From assembly GCF_010120595.1 (NCBI RefSeq), contig NZ_CP038020.1, positions 1,674,001 to 1,738,000 of the forward strand: 64,000 nucleotides of DNA. The letters are read 5' to 3'. This document shows, one piece after another, positions 9,672 to 20,762 of this stretch (its first letter is position 1; every line of letters starts with the position of its first letter). The DNA comes from Streptococcus thermophilus (GTDB taxonomy: Bacteria; Bacillota; Bacilli; Lactobacillales; Streptococcaceae). Both the position numbers and the translations under genes were made by a program. The notes below the pieces were generated by a model. It saw only the letters and a list, made by a program, of their open reading frames with translations, was not told where the DNA came from and made no database searches.

Positions 9672-11831
9672 ATGTCTTTAAAAAATCTTGGCGATGTTTC
9701 TTACTTCCGCCTCAACAACGAAATTAACCGTCCTGTAAACGGTCAGATTCCTTTGCATAAGGATAAAGAAGCGCTTCGTGCCTTTTTCCTTGAAAATGTT
9801 AAGCCAAATTCAATGGCATTCAACAGCATCACAGATAAAATTAATTATTTGATTGAAAACGACTATATTGAGTCTGAATTCATCGGTAAATATGAACCTG
9901 CTTTCATCGAAAAATTGTCTGCAGAAATTCATGCTCAAAAATTTCGCTTTCAATCTTTCATGGCAGCCTACAAGTTCTACCAACAATATGCTCTCAAAAC
10001 AAACGATGGCGAGACATACCTTGAAAGTTTTGAAGATCGTGTTCTTTTTAATGCTCTTTACTTCGCTGATGGTGATGAAAACCTGGCTAGTGACCTTGCT
10101 AACGAAATGATTCACCAACGTTATCAACCTGCTACTCCTTCATTTTTAAATGCTGGACGTAGTCGTCGTGGAGAACTCGTTTCATGTTTCCTTATCCAAG
10201 TAACGGACGATATGAATTCCATCGGTCGTTCTATTAACTCAGCTCTCCAATTATCACGTATTGGTGGAGGGGTTGGTATTAGCCTATCTAACCTACGTGA
10301 AGCTGGTGCTCCTATCAAGGGATATGCTGGTGCTGCTTCTGGAGTTGTCCCAGTTATGAAGCTTTTTGAAGACAGCTTCTCTTACTCAAATCAACTTGGT
10401 CAACGTCAAGGTGCTGGTGTTGTTTATCTGGATGTTTTCCACCCAGATATCCTTGCCTTCCTTTCAACTAAGAAAGAGAACGCTGATGAAAAGGTACGTG
10501 TTAAGACATTGTCACTAGGTGTTACAGTACCAGATAAATTCTACGAGTTAGCACGTAATAATGAAGATATGTATCTCTTCAGCCCCTACTCTCTCGAAAA
10601 AGAATACGGTAAACCATATAACTACATTGATATTACAGCTATGTATGATGAATTGGTTGCCAATCCTAATATCACCAAAACTAAGATTAATGCGCGTGAG
10701 TTAGAAACTGAAATTTCTAAACTCCAACAAGAATCTGGTTACCCATATATCATCAACGTTGATACAGCTAACAGACATAACCCAATTGATGGTAAAATTG
10801 TTATGTCCAACCTCTGTTCTGAGATTCTCCAAGTTCAAGCACCAAGTGAACTTAACGATTCTCAAGAATTTGTTAAACTCGGTACAGATATCTCATGTAA
10901 CCTTGGATCTACTAATATCCTGAACATGATGACTTCACCTGATTTTGGTCGTTCCATTAAGACTATGACACGTGCGCTTACCTTTGTTACAGACAGCTCA
11001 AGTATCGATGCCGTTCCATCAATCAAAAATGGAAACCAACAAGCTCATACCTTTGGTTTAGGAGCTATGGGGCTTCACTCTTACCTTGCTAAACACCATA
11101 TCGAGTATGGTAGCCCAGAATCTGTTGAATTCACTAATATCTACTTCATGCTTATGAACTACTGGACTTTAGTTGAATCTAACAATATCGCCCGTGAACG
11201 TCAAGAAACCTTTGTCGGCTTTGAGAATTCAAAATATGCTGACGGTTCTTACTTTGATAAATACGTTACAGGGCAATACGTTCCTAAATCTGACCGTGTT
11301 AAAGAACTTTTCGAAGGCCACTTCATCCCACAAGCCAAGGATTGGGAGGAACTACGTGAACTCGTTAAAAAAGATGGTCTCTACCATCAAAACCGTTTGG
11401 CTGTTGCGCCAAATGGCTCAATCTCTTACATTAACGACTGTTCTGCTTCTATTCATCCAATCACACAACGTATTGAAGAACGTCAAGAGAAGAAAATCGG
11501 AAAAATTTACTATCCAGCCAACGGTCTTTCAACAGACACTATTCCTTTCTACACTTCAGCCTACGACATGGACATGCGTAAAGTTATCGACGTTTATGCC
11601 GCTGCGACTGAACACGTTGATCAAGGTTTGTCATTAACCCTATTCTTGCGTAGTGAGTTGCCTAAAGAAATTTACGAATGGAAAACAGAAAATAAACTAA
11701 CAACTCGTGATCTTTCTATCCTTCGTAACTACGCCTTTAACAAAGGAATCAAGTCAATCTACTACATCCGTACTTACACAGATGACGGCGAAGAAGTTGG
11801 CTCTAACCAGTGTGAAAGCTGTGTCATCTAA
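9672..11831 (+). CDS. nrdE: Class Ib ribonucleoside-diphosphate reductase, alpha subunit
   Basis: Reduces ribonucleoside diphosphates to deoxyribonucleotides with the NrdF radical subunit. 719 residues, full NrdE. Visible: SCFLIQVTDD with an active-site cysteine (about 171), SNLCSEIL with the second, GNQQAHTFGLG, and the C-terminal shuttle pair Cys714-Glu-Ser-Cys717. The N-terminal ATP-cone of class Ia enzymes is absent, as expected for Ib. The start ATG has a poor Shine-Dalgarno; the only strong one (AAAGGA near 9604) is about 60 bases away, so the start or translational coupling deserves checking. Ends 157 bases before nrdF with a terminator between. Confidence 0.97.
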   Translation: MSLKNLGDVSYFRLNNEINRPVNGQIPLHKDKEALRAFFLENVKPNSMAFNSITDKINYLIENDYIESEFIGKYEPAFIEKLSAEIHAQKFRFQSFMAAYKFYQQYALKTNDGETYLESFEDRVLFNALYFADGDENLASDLANEMIHQRYQPATPSFLNAGRSRRGELVSCFLIQVTDDMNSIGRSINSALQLSRIGGGVGISLSNLREAGAPIKGYAGAASGVVPVMKLFEDSFSYSNQLGQRQGAGVVYLDVFHPDILAFLSTKKENADEKVRVKTLSLGVTVPDKFYELARNNEDMYLFSPYSLEKEYGKPYNYIDITAMYDELVANPNITKTKINARELETEISKLQQESGYPYIINVDTANRHNPIDGKIVMSNLCSEILQVQAPSELNDSQEFVKLGTDISCNLGSTNILNMMTSPDFGRSIKTMTRALTFVTDSSSIDAVPSIKNGNQQAHTFGLGAMGLHSYLAKHHIEYGSPESVEFTNIYFMLMNYWTLVESNNIARERQETFVGFENSKYADGSYFDKYVTGQYVPKSDRVKELFEGHFIPQAKDWEELRELVKKDGLYHQNRLAVAPNGSISYINDCSASIHPITQRIEERQEKKIGKIYYPANGLSTDTIPFYTSAYDMDMRKVIDVYAAATEHVDQGLSLTLFLRSELPKEIYEWKTENKLTTRDLSILRNYAFNKGIKSIYYIRTYTDDGEEVGSNQCESCVI

Positions 11832-11887
11832 GATAGTGATTTGAGGCTAACAACTTCACTACTCTTATTTATAAAAATCATAAAATG

Positions 11888-11908
11888 GTCGGTTAGCCGA
11901 CTTTTTTA
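11888..11908 (+). terminator. Terminator between nrdE and nrdF
   Basis: GTCGG-TTAG-CCGAC hairpin followed by TTTTTT. It implies that nrdF has its own promoter or is reached by readthrough. Confidence 0.8.
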
Positions 11909-11988
11909 ATAGATAAACTCAAAAAACTATATCATGATTTTTAATTATGATAAAATAGAAATGATATCAATAAAGAAAGAGGTTTCTA

Positions 11989-12951
11989 ATGGAAACTTAC
12001 TATAAAGCCATTAACTGGAATGAAATCGAAGATGCGATTGATAAATCTACCTGGGAAAAATTAACTGAACAATTTTGGTTAGATACTCGAATTCCCCTTT
12101 CAAATGACCTTGATGACTGGCGTAAACTTTCAGCTGAAGAAAAAGATTTAGTTGGAAAAGTTTTCGGCGGCTTGACCTTGCTAGATACCATGCAATCTCA
12201 AACGGGTGTTGAAGCCATTCGAGCAGACGTTCGTACACCTCATGAAGAAGCTGTCTTGAACAACATTCAGTTTATGGAATCTGTTCACGCAAAATCTTAC
12301 TCTTCTATTTTCTCAACTTTGAATACTAAATCAGAAATTGAGGAAATTTTTGAGTGGACAAACAGCAACAAGTACTTGCAAACTAAAGCAAAAATCATTA
12401 ATGATATCTATGAAAACGGAACGGCACTTCAGAAAAAAGTTGCTTCAACTTATCTTGAAACCTTCCTTTTCTATTCAGGCTTCTTCACTCCACTCTATTA
12501 TCTTGGTAATAATAAGCTAGCTAATGTCGCTGAAATTATCAAACTCATTATCCGTGACGAATCTGTTCACGGTACCTATATTGGCTATAAGTTCCAACTA
12601 GGATTCAACGAATTACCTGAAAAAGAGCAGGAGAGTTTCCGTGAATGGATGTATGATCTCCTCTATCAATTATATGAAAATGAAGAACTCTACACTAAAT
12701 CTCTTTATGACGGTGTTGGATGGACCGAAGAAGTAATGATCTTTCTTCGCTATAACGCCAATAAAGCATTGATGAATTTAGGACAAGATCCTCTTTTCCC
12801 AGATTCTGCTAACGATGTTAACCCAATCGTTATGAATGGTATTTCTACAGGAACATCAAACCACGATTTCTTTTCTCAAGTCGGTAATGGTTACCTTCTA
12901 GGTACTGTTGAAGCTATGCAAGATGATGATTATAACTACGGACTAAAATAA
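11989..12951 (+). CDS. nrdF: Class Ib ribonucleotide reductase, beta (radical) subunit
   Basis: Holds the dimetal centre (Mn or Fe) and tyrosyl radical used by NrdE. 320 residues, a four-helix ferritin-like fold. Metal ligands are visible as Asp66 (LLDTMQSQ), Glu97 and His100 (ESVHAKSYSSIF), with the radical Tyr104, and a second Glu/His pair in RDESVHGTYIG (about 190-200). Shine-Dalgarno GAAAGAGG 7 bases before the ATG; a -10-like GATAAAAT lies near 11949. It is separated from nrdE by a terminator, and nrdI is not in the window. Confidence 0.96.
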   Translation: METYYKAINWNEIEDAIDKSTWEKLTEQFWLDTRIPLSNDLDDWRKLSAEEKDLVGKVFGGLTLLDTMQSQTGVEAIRADVRTPHEEAVLNNIQFMESVHAKSYSSIFSTLNTKSEIEEIFEWTNSNKYLQTKAKIINDIYENGTALQKKVASTYLETFLFYSGFFTPLYYLGNNKLANVAEIIKLIIRDESVHGTYIGYKFQLGFNELPEKEQESFREWMYDLLYQLYENEELYTKSLYDGVGWTEEVMIFLRYNANKALMNLGQDPLFPDSANDVNPIVMNGISTGTSNHDFFSQVGNGYLLGTVEAMQDDDYNYGLK

Positions 12952-12972
12952 AAGCCAGCCTAGGCTAGCTTT
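12951..12972 (+). terminator. Terminator of nrdF
   Basis: AAAGCCAGCC-TA-GGCTAGCTTT, a 10 bp stem with one mismatch, starting at the nrdF stop codon. The decayed ISL3 element begins 4 bases later. Confidence 0.7.
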
Positions 12973-12975
12973 AAT

Positions 12976-13024
12976 GGCTCTATAATTTCTGTAGTGGGTA
13001 AAACCACTGTAGAGATTATAGAGC
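12976..13024 (+). terminator. Long hairpin at ISL3 left end
   Basis: The left terminal sequence GGCTCTATAATTTCTGTAGT is followed after a short loop by its near-complement and then TTTTT, making a stem of about 21 bp. The same hairpin occurs at 43894-43942. It may insulate the element from outside transcription. Confidence 0.6.
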
Positions 13025-13096
13025 TTTTTGAATGCAGACAAAAAGTCCCATAAAAACTATAATGAGAAGTAACCAAACCATCATTAGGAAGAACTC

Positions 13097-13545
13097 ATGA
13101 AATCTATTAAGAATACCACAGGATTAATCGGAATGATGGATCCTAACATCATTACTCTTGTTTTTAAAATGGATACTCATATCGAGGTTCAAGCAAAACT
13201 AGAACTCCAACACTACTACGTCTGAAGAAACGTCGCTTCCAGTGTAAAGATTGTAGAAAAGTCACGGTGGCTGAGACATTAATCGTTGAGAAAAACCACC
13301 AAATTTCAAATCTAGTCCGCCAAAAGGTCTCACAACTCCTAACTGAGAAGATGTCACTAACGGATATTGCCAGAAGACTTCGTGTGTCGACATCCACTGT
13401 CTATCGTAAGCTTGATCAGTTTACTTTCAAGGAACATTTTGATAAACTCCCAAGGGTTATGTCCTGGGATTAGTTTGGGTTCAAGAAAGGGGAATTGACT
13501 TTTGTCGCTCAGAACTATGAGACTAACAAATCTTTAATATATTCT
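13097..13545 (+). pseudogene. ISL3-family transposase, N-terminal remnant
   Basis: Coding starts at ATG 13097 with the same leader as the copy at 44015. A helix-turn-helix segment (SLTDIARRLRVSTSTVYRKL) is intact. Frames change near 13200-13224. A TAG at 13471-13473 interrupts the run MSWD-stop-FGFKKGELTFVAQNYETNK, where ISL3 transposases continue through. Homology stops near 13530-13545, where IS110-type coding begins. The DDE catalytic core is missing, so no active transposase is made. Confidence 0.8.
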
Positions 13546-14482
13546 CAGACTCAGAGCTCAATCTGATATTAGCTAACGCTCAACATATTAAGAATGTACC
13601 AGGTCGAAAAACAGACATGAAGGATGCCGAATGGATTGCACAGCTCGGACGTTGTGGACTTATTGAGCCATCTTATATTCCTAACCCTGAAGTAATGCAG
13701 TTACGTTTACTCACTCGTAGGTTACGTTCTTACAAACAACGTCAAACTCAAATAAAGAATAAGATTCATAACCTCTTACAACCTACTAATATCAAACTAA
13801 CCAGCTATCTTTCTGTTATCTTCTCTAAGACAGGACAATCTCTTTTAATGCTCTTTATCAATGGGGAACTCATTGATTATGACAATGTGACAGCTTGTAT
13901 TCACAAGCGTGTCAAAGCAAGTCCCGAAGAATTTAATGTAGGCCATGAATGGGAAGTTGTCTCTGGAGGATCGATTTCTCTTGGACCAAAGCCTAGAAGA
14001 ATATCAATTGTATCAAAAACTCATGAATAAATTAACGAGTGAAATAATAGCTTATATCGAAAAGGAGTTCCCCTGAAGAAAATAGATTACTTCAAACGAT
14101 TCCTGGTGTGAGTGAAACTTGTACAGCCACTATTTTAGCTGAGATTGGACCAGATGTGAAGGCTTTTCAATCGGATGCAGACTTAGCTTCTTGGGCTGGG
14201 CTCTGCCCAGAATCCTATGAAAGTGCTGACATTAAAAAATCCTCACACATCACACAAGGAAATCGATATATCAAGCAGGCTTTGACCATGTCGGTATTGA
14301 TTGAGGCTCACTCTAAAGATAATGCGTTTTTATCTTTTTATATCAAAATTTCCAAAAGAGGGAGTGAAATGAAAGCCGGCATTGCTTGTGCACACAAGCT
14401 GCTTCATATCTTTTACAAAATTCTCGCAACACATCAAGAATACGACAAAGAAAAAGTGCTAGAACTGAGGAAACAGTTCTAA
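13545..14482 (+). pseudogene. IS110-family transposase remnant
   Basis: The first part (FSDSELNLILANAQHIKNVPGRKTD...) is the DEDD-domain region of IS110 transposases but lacks roughly the first 90 residues. The end (QTIPGVSETCTATILAEIGP ... HITQGNRYIKQAL) is the transposase_20 domain with its conserved serine region. The frame is broken near 13945 and again near 14075. Bases 14483-14680 carry no gene; they hold a hairpin AGAAAGGAC/GTCCTTTCT (14641-14666) and other repeats that could be the end of the IS110 element. Confidence 0.8.
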
Positions 14483-14717
14483 CTCCAAACTAAAAAAATT
14501 TCAATTACCGTATAGCACAGGAAGTGATTTTTGCACTTTTTACTGTCTTTTTTTCAAATCATGACTCCCCCGTTAGACAGGAGGTCATGTTTTGTCTCGC
14601 ACCTAACGGAAAGAGACGGACTGAAAGTCACATAATAAAAAGAAAGGACGAAATTTGTCCTTTCTCGATCTTAGCTTTTCTTCAACACACTACAGTTGAC
14701 AAAGAGCCAAAAAATAG

Positions 14718-14747
14718 GAAAAGCCATCCAAATGGACAGCTCTTTCA
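14718..14747 (-). terminator. Terminator of the DUF1002 gene
   Basis: Minus-strand hairpin AGAGCTGTCC-ATTT-GGATGGCTTTT followed by T-rich sequence, directly after the stop codon. Confidence 0.65.
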
Positions 14748-15716
14748 CTACCTAGAAAGTCCAGTAAAGAAATCTACGATAGCTTGCCAGATTTGTGCGA
14801 AAATATTTTTGCTATTCTCAAGTGTTTGGTTAGCATCAAAGTTTAAGTTGATGCCAGAGAAAGTATTACCCGCTTTTGAAACGATAGAAGCTTTAAGTGA
14901 ACTCAGACTTGACTTGAAGCTAGCACTATCAATGATTGATGACTTAGATAAATTTAAAACAAAGTTCACCAAAAGATTGATTTGAGTATCAGAAAGATTC
15001 AGGTTGTAGTTATTGATGGTTCGCTGAACAATCGTTTTAGCTTGATCATCAGTCAACTTATTTCCTTTATCAGCAACTGCCGTCTTGATATCAGTCATGG
15101 CTACATTAAGCTTATCCGCATCATAGTTACTCTTACCTGAATTCTCATCATTGATTTGGGAAAGGGTTTTAAGCTCTTCCTGAGCAAGCTCTTTGCTTTC
15201 ATCTGAGACTTTTGCTCCATTCTGCTCTAGAGAATAATAAATACCAGCCAAGGCACTTTCCCCAGTTACTGGAATAGGTGCTGCTACTGTAATCTTAGCA
15301 TGTTCAATACCAAGTGTCGTTGCAGCATTACGATACATATCTGGAGTGATTTTTGTGATATTTTGTGGTGTCACAATTTCTACACTCAAGGTTTCCTTAG
15401 CACCTAGTTTAGCAATCTTAACTGAAGAATATAACTGAAGACTAGAATCATCTGCAACATTCATGATATTTGCATAGGCCGTAGTCGTTAATGTCTTGAC
15501 ATTGGTATCCTTGCTACTATCATAACTTAGCAAGTTTAGGGTCTGATTACGCTCTTCCTCTGACAAAGAATAACCCATAACGTAGTCAGGTTGAACGTAA
15601 GATTCATCAATAACCTTTTGGACATCTGACGATGTGTCTGCTTGAGCAGCTGAGGCAAAGGTTGTCACCAAAGTTAGGAAAGCCATCCCAGCAACGAAAA
15701 GCTTTTTCAATTTCAT
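14748..15716 (-). CDS. Secreted DUF1002-family protein
   Basis: 322 residues with a Sec signal peptide (MKLKKLFVAGMAFLTLVTT, probable cut after AQA near 27), then a DUF1002-type body like Bacillus YpuA. The middle part (ITPQNITKITPDMYRNAA... region, about 115-160) holds the family core. The C-terminus is helical and ends with an amphipathic stretch IWQAIVDFFTGLSR. No lipobox or LPXTG motif, so it is released or loosely wall-bound. Function is unknown. It is monocistronic, transcribed away from srtA, and its stop lies 40 bases from the decayed ISL3 end. Confidence 0.85.
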   Translation of the reverse strand: MKLKKLFVAGMAFLTLVTTFASAAQADTSSDVQKVIDESYVQPDYVMGYSLSEEERNQTLNLLSYDSSKDTNVKTLTTTAYANIMNVADDSSLQLYSSVKIAKLGAKETLSVEIVTPQNITKITPDMYRNAATTLGIEHAKITVAAPIPVTGESALAGIYYSLEQNGAKVSDESKELAQEELKTLSQINDENSGKSNYDADKLNVAMTDIKTAVADKGNKLTDDQAKTIVQRTINNYNLNLSDTQINLLVNFVLNLSKSSIIDSASFKSSLSSLKASIVSKAGNTFSGINLNFDANQTLENSKNIFAQIWQAIVDFFTGLSR

Positions 15717-15829
15717 GTATGTTTCCTTTCGAAAATAGAATAGTATCCATAATCTCCTAAAAGATGACCGAGTATGAGCTCAGCCGTGAATTCATTATAC
15801 CATGACTTAAAAAAATAGGGTCAAAAAAA

Positions 15830-16231
15830 CTACTCATGTAATTCCAAAGGGAGCCCGTCTGGATCAGCAAAGAAAGTCATCTTTTCCCCAGTAAAACTGT
15901 CCTTGCGAATAGGTTAGCATGAAATACCTTTTTGTTCCAAAGACTCGACAACCTCTTCAATATTAGCCACTTTAAAAGCTAAATGACGTAGTCCACACGC
16001 CTCAGGATAAGACAGACGCTTTGGTGGCTCCACATAGGCTAGATCAGTAGTCTTATTTCCAAAGATTTCCAGTTCTATATCACCACAACGTAGATCTAAT
16101 TTATAATCGTGACGTTCCGGACGGTGATTTTCACGTATGATTTCAAAACCTAGTTTATTAACATAAAAATCTCGAGATAGATCATAATCAGAAACAATGA
16201 TAGCGACATGATGTATTGTTTCCAAAAACAT
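15830..16231 (-). pseudogene. VOC/glyoxalase-family protein interrupted by a stop codon
   Basis: Vicinal oxygen chelate fold of the lactoylglutathione lyase/YaeR type: HHVAIIVSDYDLSRDFYVNKLG at the start, LRHLAFKVANIEEV in the middle. At 15914-15916 an in-frame TAA replaces a residue between GISC and PIRKD; beyond it the same frame runs on for 28 codons (DSFTGEKMTFFADPDGLPLELHE) to the natural TAG at 15830. One base change (for example GAA to TAA) explains it. The lost part carries the last conserved metal-ligand glutamate, so the 105-residue product is probably inactive. Confidence 0.88.
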
Positions 16232-16268
16232 TTTTTCCCTCCATAGAAAAAGACCTTACGGCCTTTTC

Positions 16269-17030
16269 TTAACTTTGAAATTGATTGTATGACTTATTGA
16301 AGTCTTCAAGAATATCTGAACTTGCCTTGTCAAAGTCTACCTGCGATTCCAAGTTCCCTTTGACAACTGTACGCTGAGTTGCTTCAGCATCTGTACAAGT
16401 TACCAAAGTCACTTCAGATTTACCAGGAGTGTCATCAACCACTGCTACTTCAGTTGGTTGGACAATTTTTACCTCACTGATAACATAGGTGTAGACCTTA
16501 TTTTTATCCGTAAGATAAATCTTCATGCCATTTTTTGCTCTATCTATTGGTGAGAAGAGCATATCAGAAGCCCCAGCGATACCGAAAATGTGGTGACTAG
16601 CCAACGAATAATTATTTTCCCCACCCATGACTTGATTTTCCTTCATAGTTCCAGCACCATAGGTAAGCTCTGTATTACCAAGTCCTTTGAAAATAGGGAG
16701 ATTAATACCAACCTCAGGGATAGCAATTCCACCAACAACTGGAAGTTTTTGAGAACCCATCTTGGCTTGCAAGACTGACTCTGTACTAACAGATTTAACC
16801 GTATCAAAGTCATAACTTGCCTTAGCTTCCTTGTTTTTCTTTATGGTCTTTTTAGAAACCTTACTTACTTGATATTTATTAGTATTCCAAGCAATTATAG
16901 TGTTTCGAATTGATTTATTAAAAATTAAAGCTAAACCAACAACCAAGAGAACAACAATCAAGATCCAACGAAGGACCTCAAGCCACTTACGATGCTTTTT
17001 AGGAGTCTTATTTTTATTATCTTTTCTCAT
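16269..17030 (-). CDS. srtA: Class A sortase
   Basis: Membrane-anchored transpeptidase that cuts LPXTG surface proteins between Thr and Gly and joins them to lipid II. 253 residues: basic N-terminus, a transmembrane anchor at about 20-37, a linker, then the sortase barrel with SHHIFG (catalytic His about 146), TLVTCTD (Cys212) and Arg220. It lies 32 bases after gyrA on the same strand, the usual streptococcal order, and may be cotranscribed with it. No sortase substrate is encoded in the window. Confidence 0.96.
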   Translation of the reverse strand: MRKDNKNKTPKKHRKWLEVLRWILIVVLLVVGLALIFNKSIRNTIIAWNTNKYQVSKVSKKTIKKNKEAKASYDFDTVKSVSTESVLQAKMGSQKLPVVGGIAIPEVGINLPIFKGLGNTELTYGAGTMKENQVMGGENNYSLASHHIFGIAGASDMLFSPIDRAKNGMKIYLTDKNKVYTYVISEVKIVQPTEVAVVDDTPGKSEVTLVTCTDAEATQRTVVKGNLESQVDFDKASSDILEDFNKSYNQFQS

Positions 17031-17062
17031 TAGTTATCACCACTTTACTGGTCTTCAGTAAC

Positions 17063-19498
17063 TTAATCAATTTCTTCAGGTTCAACCAAAGCAAAGGTGA
17101 CAATACGAGCAGTATCATCTAAACGCATGACCTTAACCCCTTGAGTTGCACGACCAGTTTGAGAGATATTAGCAACTGCAGTACGGATAATAACACCCGT
17201 ATCAGTTATGACCATAATATCCTCATCACCAGAAACTGTTACAATGCCTGCAAGGTTACCATTTTTATCTGTGATATTAGCTGTCTTAATACCTTTACCA
17301 CCACGCCCCTTAGTTGGGTATTCAGTAGCTGAAGTACGCTTACCGTAACCTTTTTCCGTGATAATCAAGACTTCTTGGTCTTCAGTAATAGCTGCTGCAC
17401 CAACGACTTGGTCACCGTCACGAAGGGTTACCCCTTTAACACCAGCAGCCATACGACTCATACTGCGAATAGTATCCTCTTTGAAACGCACACTGTAACC
17501 AAATTTAGTACCAATAATAATTTCTTCATTACCATTAGTCAAGAAGACATTGATAAGTTCATCACCTTCTCTAAGTTTCAAGGCAATCAAACCATTTTGA
17601 CGGATATTTTTAAATTCTGCTTCTTTAGTTCGTTTCACTAAACCTTGGCGAGTTACAAAGACAAGGTGATTGTTATCTGATGCTTCGTCGCTCTTAGCAT
17701 TAATCACTGTTTGAATTGTCTCACCTTCATCCAACTTCAAGAGATTAACAATTGGTAATCCCTTAGCTGTACGGCCATACTCAGGAATTTCGTAACCCTT
17801 GAGACGGTATACACGCCCTTTGTTGGTCATAAAGTAAAGATGATCATGAGTGCTTGTTGAAACGATATCACGAACAAAGTCGTCATCGTTCACACCTGTC
17901 CCTTGAACTCCACGACCTCCACGTTTCTGAGAACGGAATTCGTCTTGAGCCAAACGTTTGATATATCCCTTGTTAGAAAGAGTGATAACGACATCTTCTT
18001 CTTCGATTAGGTCTTCATCTTCAAGTGAAACAACTTCGCCGACCATTAGCTCTGTACGACGGGCGTCCGCGAATTTACGCTTACTTTCATCCAACTCTTC
18101 CTTGATGATAGCAATAACACGTTCTGGTTTTGCCAAAATATCAGCCAAATCAGCAATCAAGGCAAGGAGATCATCGTACTCATTTTGAATCTTATCACGT
18201 TCCAAACCGGTCAAACGACGCAAACGCATATCAAGAATGGCTTGGCTTTGACGTTCAGTGAGTTCAAAGCGAGCCATCAACTCGGCTTGAGCCTCTGCAT
18301 CAGTTTGACTGTTACGAATAATCGTAATCACTTCATCCAGATGATCAAGCGCAATTAATAAGCCTTCTAAAATATGGGCACGTGCTTCAGCCTTATCCTT
18401 ATCAAACTGTGTACGACGGACCACAACCTCTTTTTGGTGAGCAATATAGTCAGCCAAAATTTGACGCAAGGAAAGGATTTTGGGCACACCCTTTTCAATA
18501 GCCAACATATTGAAGCTGAAGTTTGTCTGAAGTTGAGTTAATTTGAACAAATTGTTCAAGATCACATTGGCAGATGCATCACGACGCACTTCGATGACAA
18601 AACGTACCCCCTCACGAGAAGACTCGTCACGAACTGCTGTAATCCCCTCAATACGTTTTTCCTGAGCCAAACGAACGATGTGTTCATGGACCTTAGTCTT
18701 ATTGACCATATAAGGAAACTCAGTAACTACAATGCGCTCACGACCTGATTTGGTTGTTTCAATTTCGGTACGCGAACGAAGAACAATAGAGCCTTTACCA
18801 GTTTCGTAAGCACGGTGAATACCAGATTTTCCCATGACCAAACCACCAGTTGGAAAGTCTGGACCAGGAAGAACTTCCATCAGTTCACGGGTTGTGACTT
18901 CAGGATTGTCCATCATCAATTTAACGGCATCTATAGTTTCAGCCAAATTGTGTGGTGGAATGTTGGTCGCCATACCAACCGCGATCCCTGTAGCACCATT
19001 AACAAGAAGATTTGGAATACGGGATGGAAGAACAATTGGCTCACGTTCAGAACCATCGTAGTTATCTTGAAAATCTACGGTATTCTTATTGAGATCACGG
19101 AGCATCTCCAGGGCGATTTTAGACATACGAGCCTCAGTGTAACGTTGAGCGGCTGCGCCATCACCATCCATAGAACCAAAGTTTCCGTGGCCGTCAACCA
19201 ACATGTAACGGTAACTCCACCATTGAGCCATACGAACCATAGCTTCATAGATAGATGAATCACCGTGTGGGTGATATTTACCCATAACATCCCCGGTAAT
19301 ACGGGCAGATTTTTTATGAGGCTTATCAGGTGTCACCCCAAGCTCATTCATTCCATAAAGAATACGACGTTGTACCGGTTTTAAACCGTCACGAACATCT
19401 GGGAGTGCACGAGATACGATAACACTCATGGCATAATCGATAAAACTCGTTTTCATCTCAGACGTCAAATTAACGTCAATTAAATTATTATCTTGCAC
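17063..19498 (-). CDS. gyrA: DNA gyrase subunit A
   Basis: Breakage and rejoining subunit of gyrase, which adds negative supercoils. 811 residues: winged-helix domain with catalytic Tyr120 ([11 protein letters not shown]), tower and coiled-coil, then the C-terminal beta-pinwheel with the GyrA box QKRGGRG near 530. The quinolone-resistance region reads [12 protein letters not shown], that is Ser81 and Glu85, the sensitive state in streptococci. Divergent from ldh across a 218-base gap with promoters for both. Confidence 0.98.
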   Translation of the reverse strand: MQDNNLIDVNLTSEMKTSFIDYAMSVIVSRALPDVRDGLKPVQRRILYGMNELGVTPDKPHKKSARITGDVMGKYHPHGDSSIYEAMVRMAQWWSYRYMLVDGHGNFGSMDGDGAAAQRYTEARMSKIALEMLRDLNKNTVDFQDNYDGSEREPIVLPSRIPNLLVNGATGIAVGMATNIPPHNLAETIDAVKLMMDNPEVTTRELMEVLPGPDFPTGGLVMGKSGIHRAYETGKGSIVLRSRTEIETTKSGRERIVVTEFPYMVNKTKVHEHIVRLAQEKRIEGITAVRDESSREGVRFVIEVRRDASANVILNNLFKLTQLQTNFSFNMLAIEKGVPKILSLRQILADYIAHQKEVVVRRTQFDKDKAEARAHILEGLLIALDHLDEVITIIRNSQTDAEAQAELMARFELTERQSQAILDMRLRRLTGLERDKIQNEYDDLLALIADLADILAKPERVIAIIKEELDESKRKFADARRTELMVGEVVSLEDEDLIEEEDVVITLSNKGYIKRLAQDEFRSQKRGGRGVQGTGVNDDDFVRDIVSTSTHDHLYFMTNKGRVYRLKGYEIPEYGRTAKGLPIVNLLKLDEGETIQTVINAKSDEASDNNHLVFVTRQGLVKRTKEAEFKNIRQNGLIALKLREGDELINVFLTNGNEEIIIGTKFGYSVRFKEDTIRSMSRMAAGVKGVTLRDGDQVVGAAAITEDQEVLIITEKGYGKRTSATEYPTKGRGGKGIKTANITDKNGNLAGIVTVSGDEDIMVITDTGVIIRTAVANISQTGRATQGVKVMRLDDTARIVTFALVEPEEID

Positions 19499-19569
19499 TC
19501 TAAAAATGCCTCTTTTCTTTCAATCAAATTATTCCAAATTCTCATAAAAGAATGGAAAATTTCTATAAT

Positions 19570-19598
19570 ATTATACCATAAAAAGCTTTATATTTCAG
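19570..19598 (-). promoter_or_regulatory. Candidate gyrA promoter
   Basis: On the minus strand an extended TGG-TATAAT -10 (ATTATA on plus at 19570-19575) with a weak CTGAAA -35 at 17 bases (19593-19598). Confidence 0.6.
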
Positions 19599-19602
19599 TT
19601 GT

Positions 19603-19616
19603 TTAAAACGCTTTCA
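19603..19616. promoter_or_regulatory. cre-like site (CcpA) between gyrA and ldh
   Basis: TTAAAACGCTTTCA fits the cre consensus TGWAANCGNTNWCA at 13 of 14 positions. It is 23 bases upstream of the ldh -35, a position suited to activation of ldh by CcpA, and lies just upstream of the gyrA -35. Confidence 0.65.
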
Positions 19617-19638
19617 CTTAATAATTCCTTATTATTTC

Positions 19639-19667
19639 GTGACATTCATCACTTAAAATGGTAGAAT
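19639..19667 (+). promoter_or_regulatory. Promoter of ldh
   Basis: GTGACA (19639-19644), 17-base spacer, TAGAAT (19662-19667), 49 bases before the ldh start. Confidence 0.7.
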
Positions 19668-19713
19668 AAGCATTGTATGGGGTAACCCAATAAAAAATTA
19701 AGGAGATGTTTAG

Positions 19714-20703
<990 letters not shown>

Positions 20704-20721
20704 TCTTACTTTAGTTAAATA

Positions 20722-20746
20722 AAAGCCTCCAGTTGGAGGTTTTTTA
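20722..20746 (+). terminator. Terminator of ldh
   Basis: CCTCC-AGTT-GGAGG stem with flanking A/T pairing, followed by TTTTTT. Confidence 0.85.
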
Positions 20747-20762
20747 GTATTTTAAAAAGAAA

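Larger units (their letters stand above)
12976..14708 (+). mobile_element. Decayed ISL3-family element invaded by an IS110-family element
   Basis: The left end (12976) matches base for base the first 24 bases of the second ISL3 copy at 43894, and the right end (14681-14708) carries the complementary CTACAGTTGACAAAGAGCC terminus. Inside are the N-terminal part of an ISL3 transposase, with a frameshift near 13200-13224 and a TAG at 13471-13473, then IS110-family coding remnants. The flanks (GCTTTAAT and AAAAAATA) do not form a duplication, so the two ends may come from different copies or a deletion followed. Nothing here should be mobile on its own. Confidence 0.8.
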
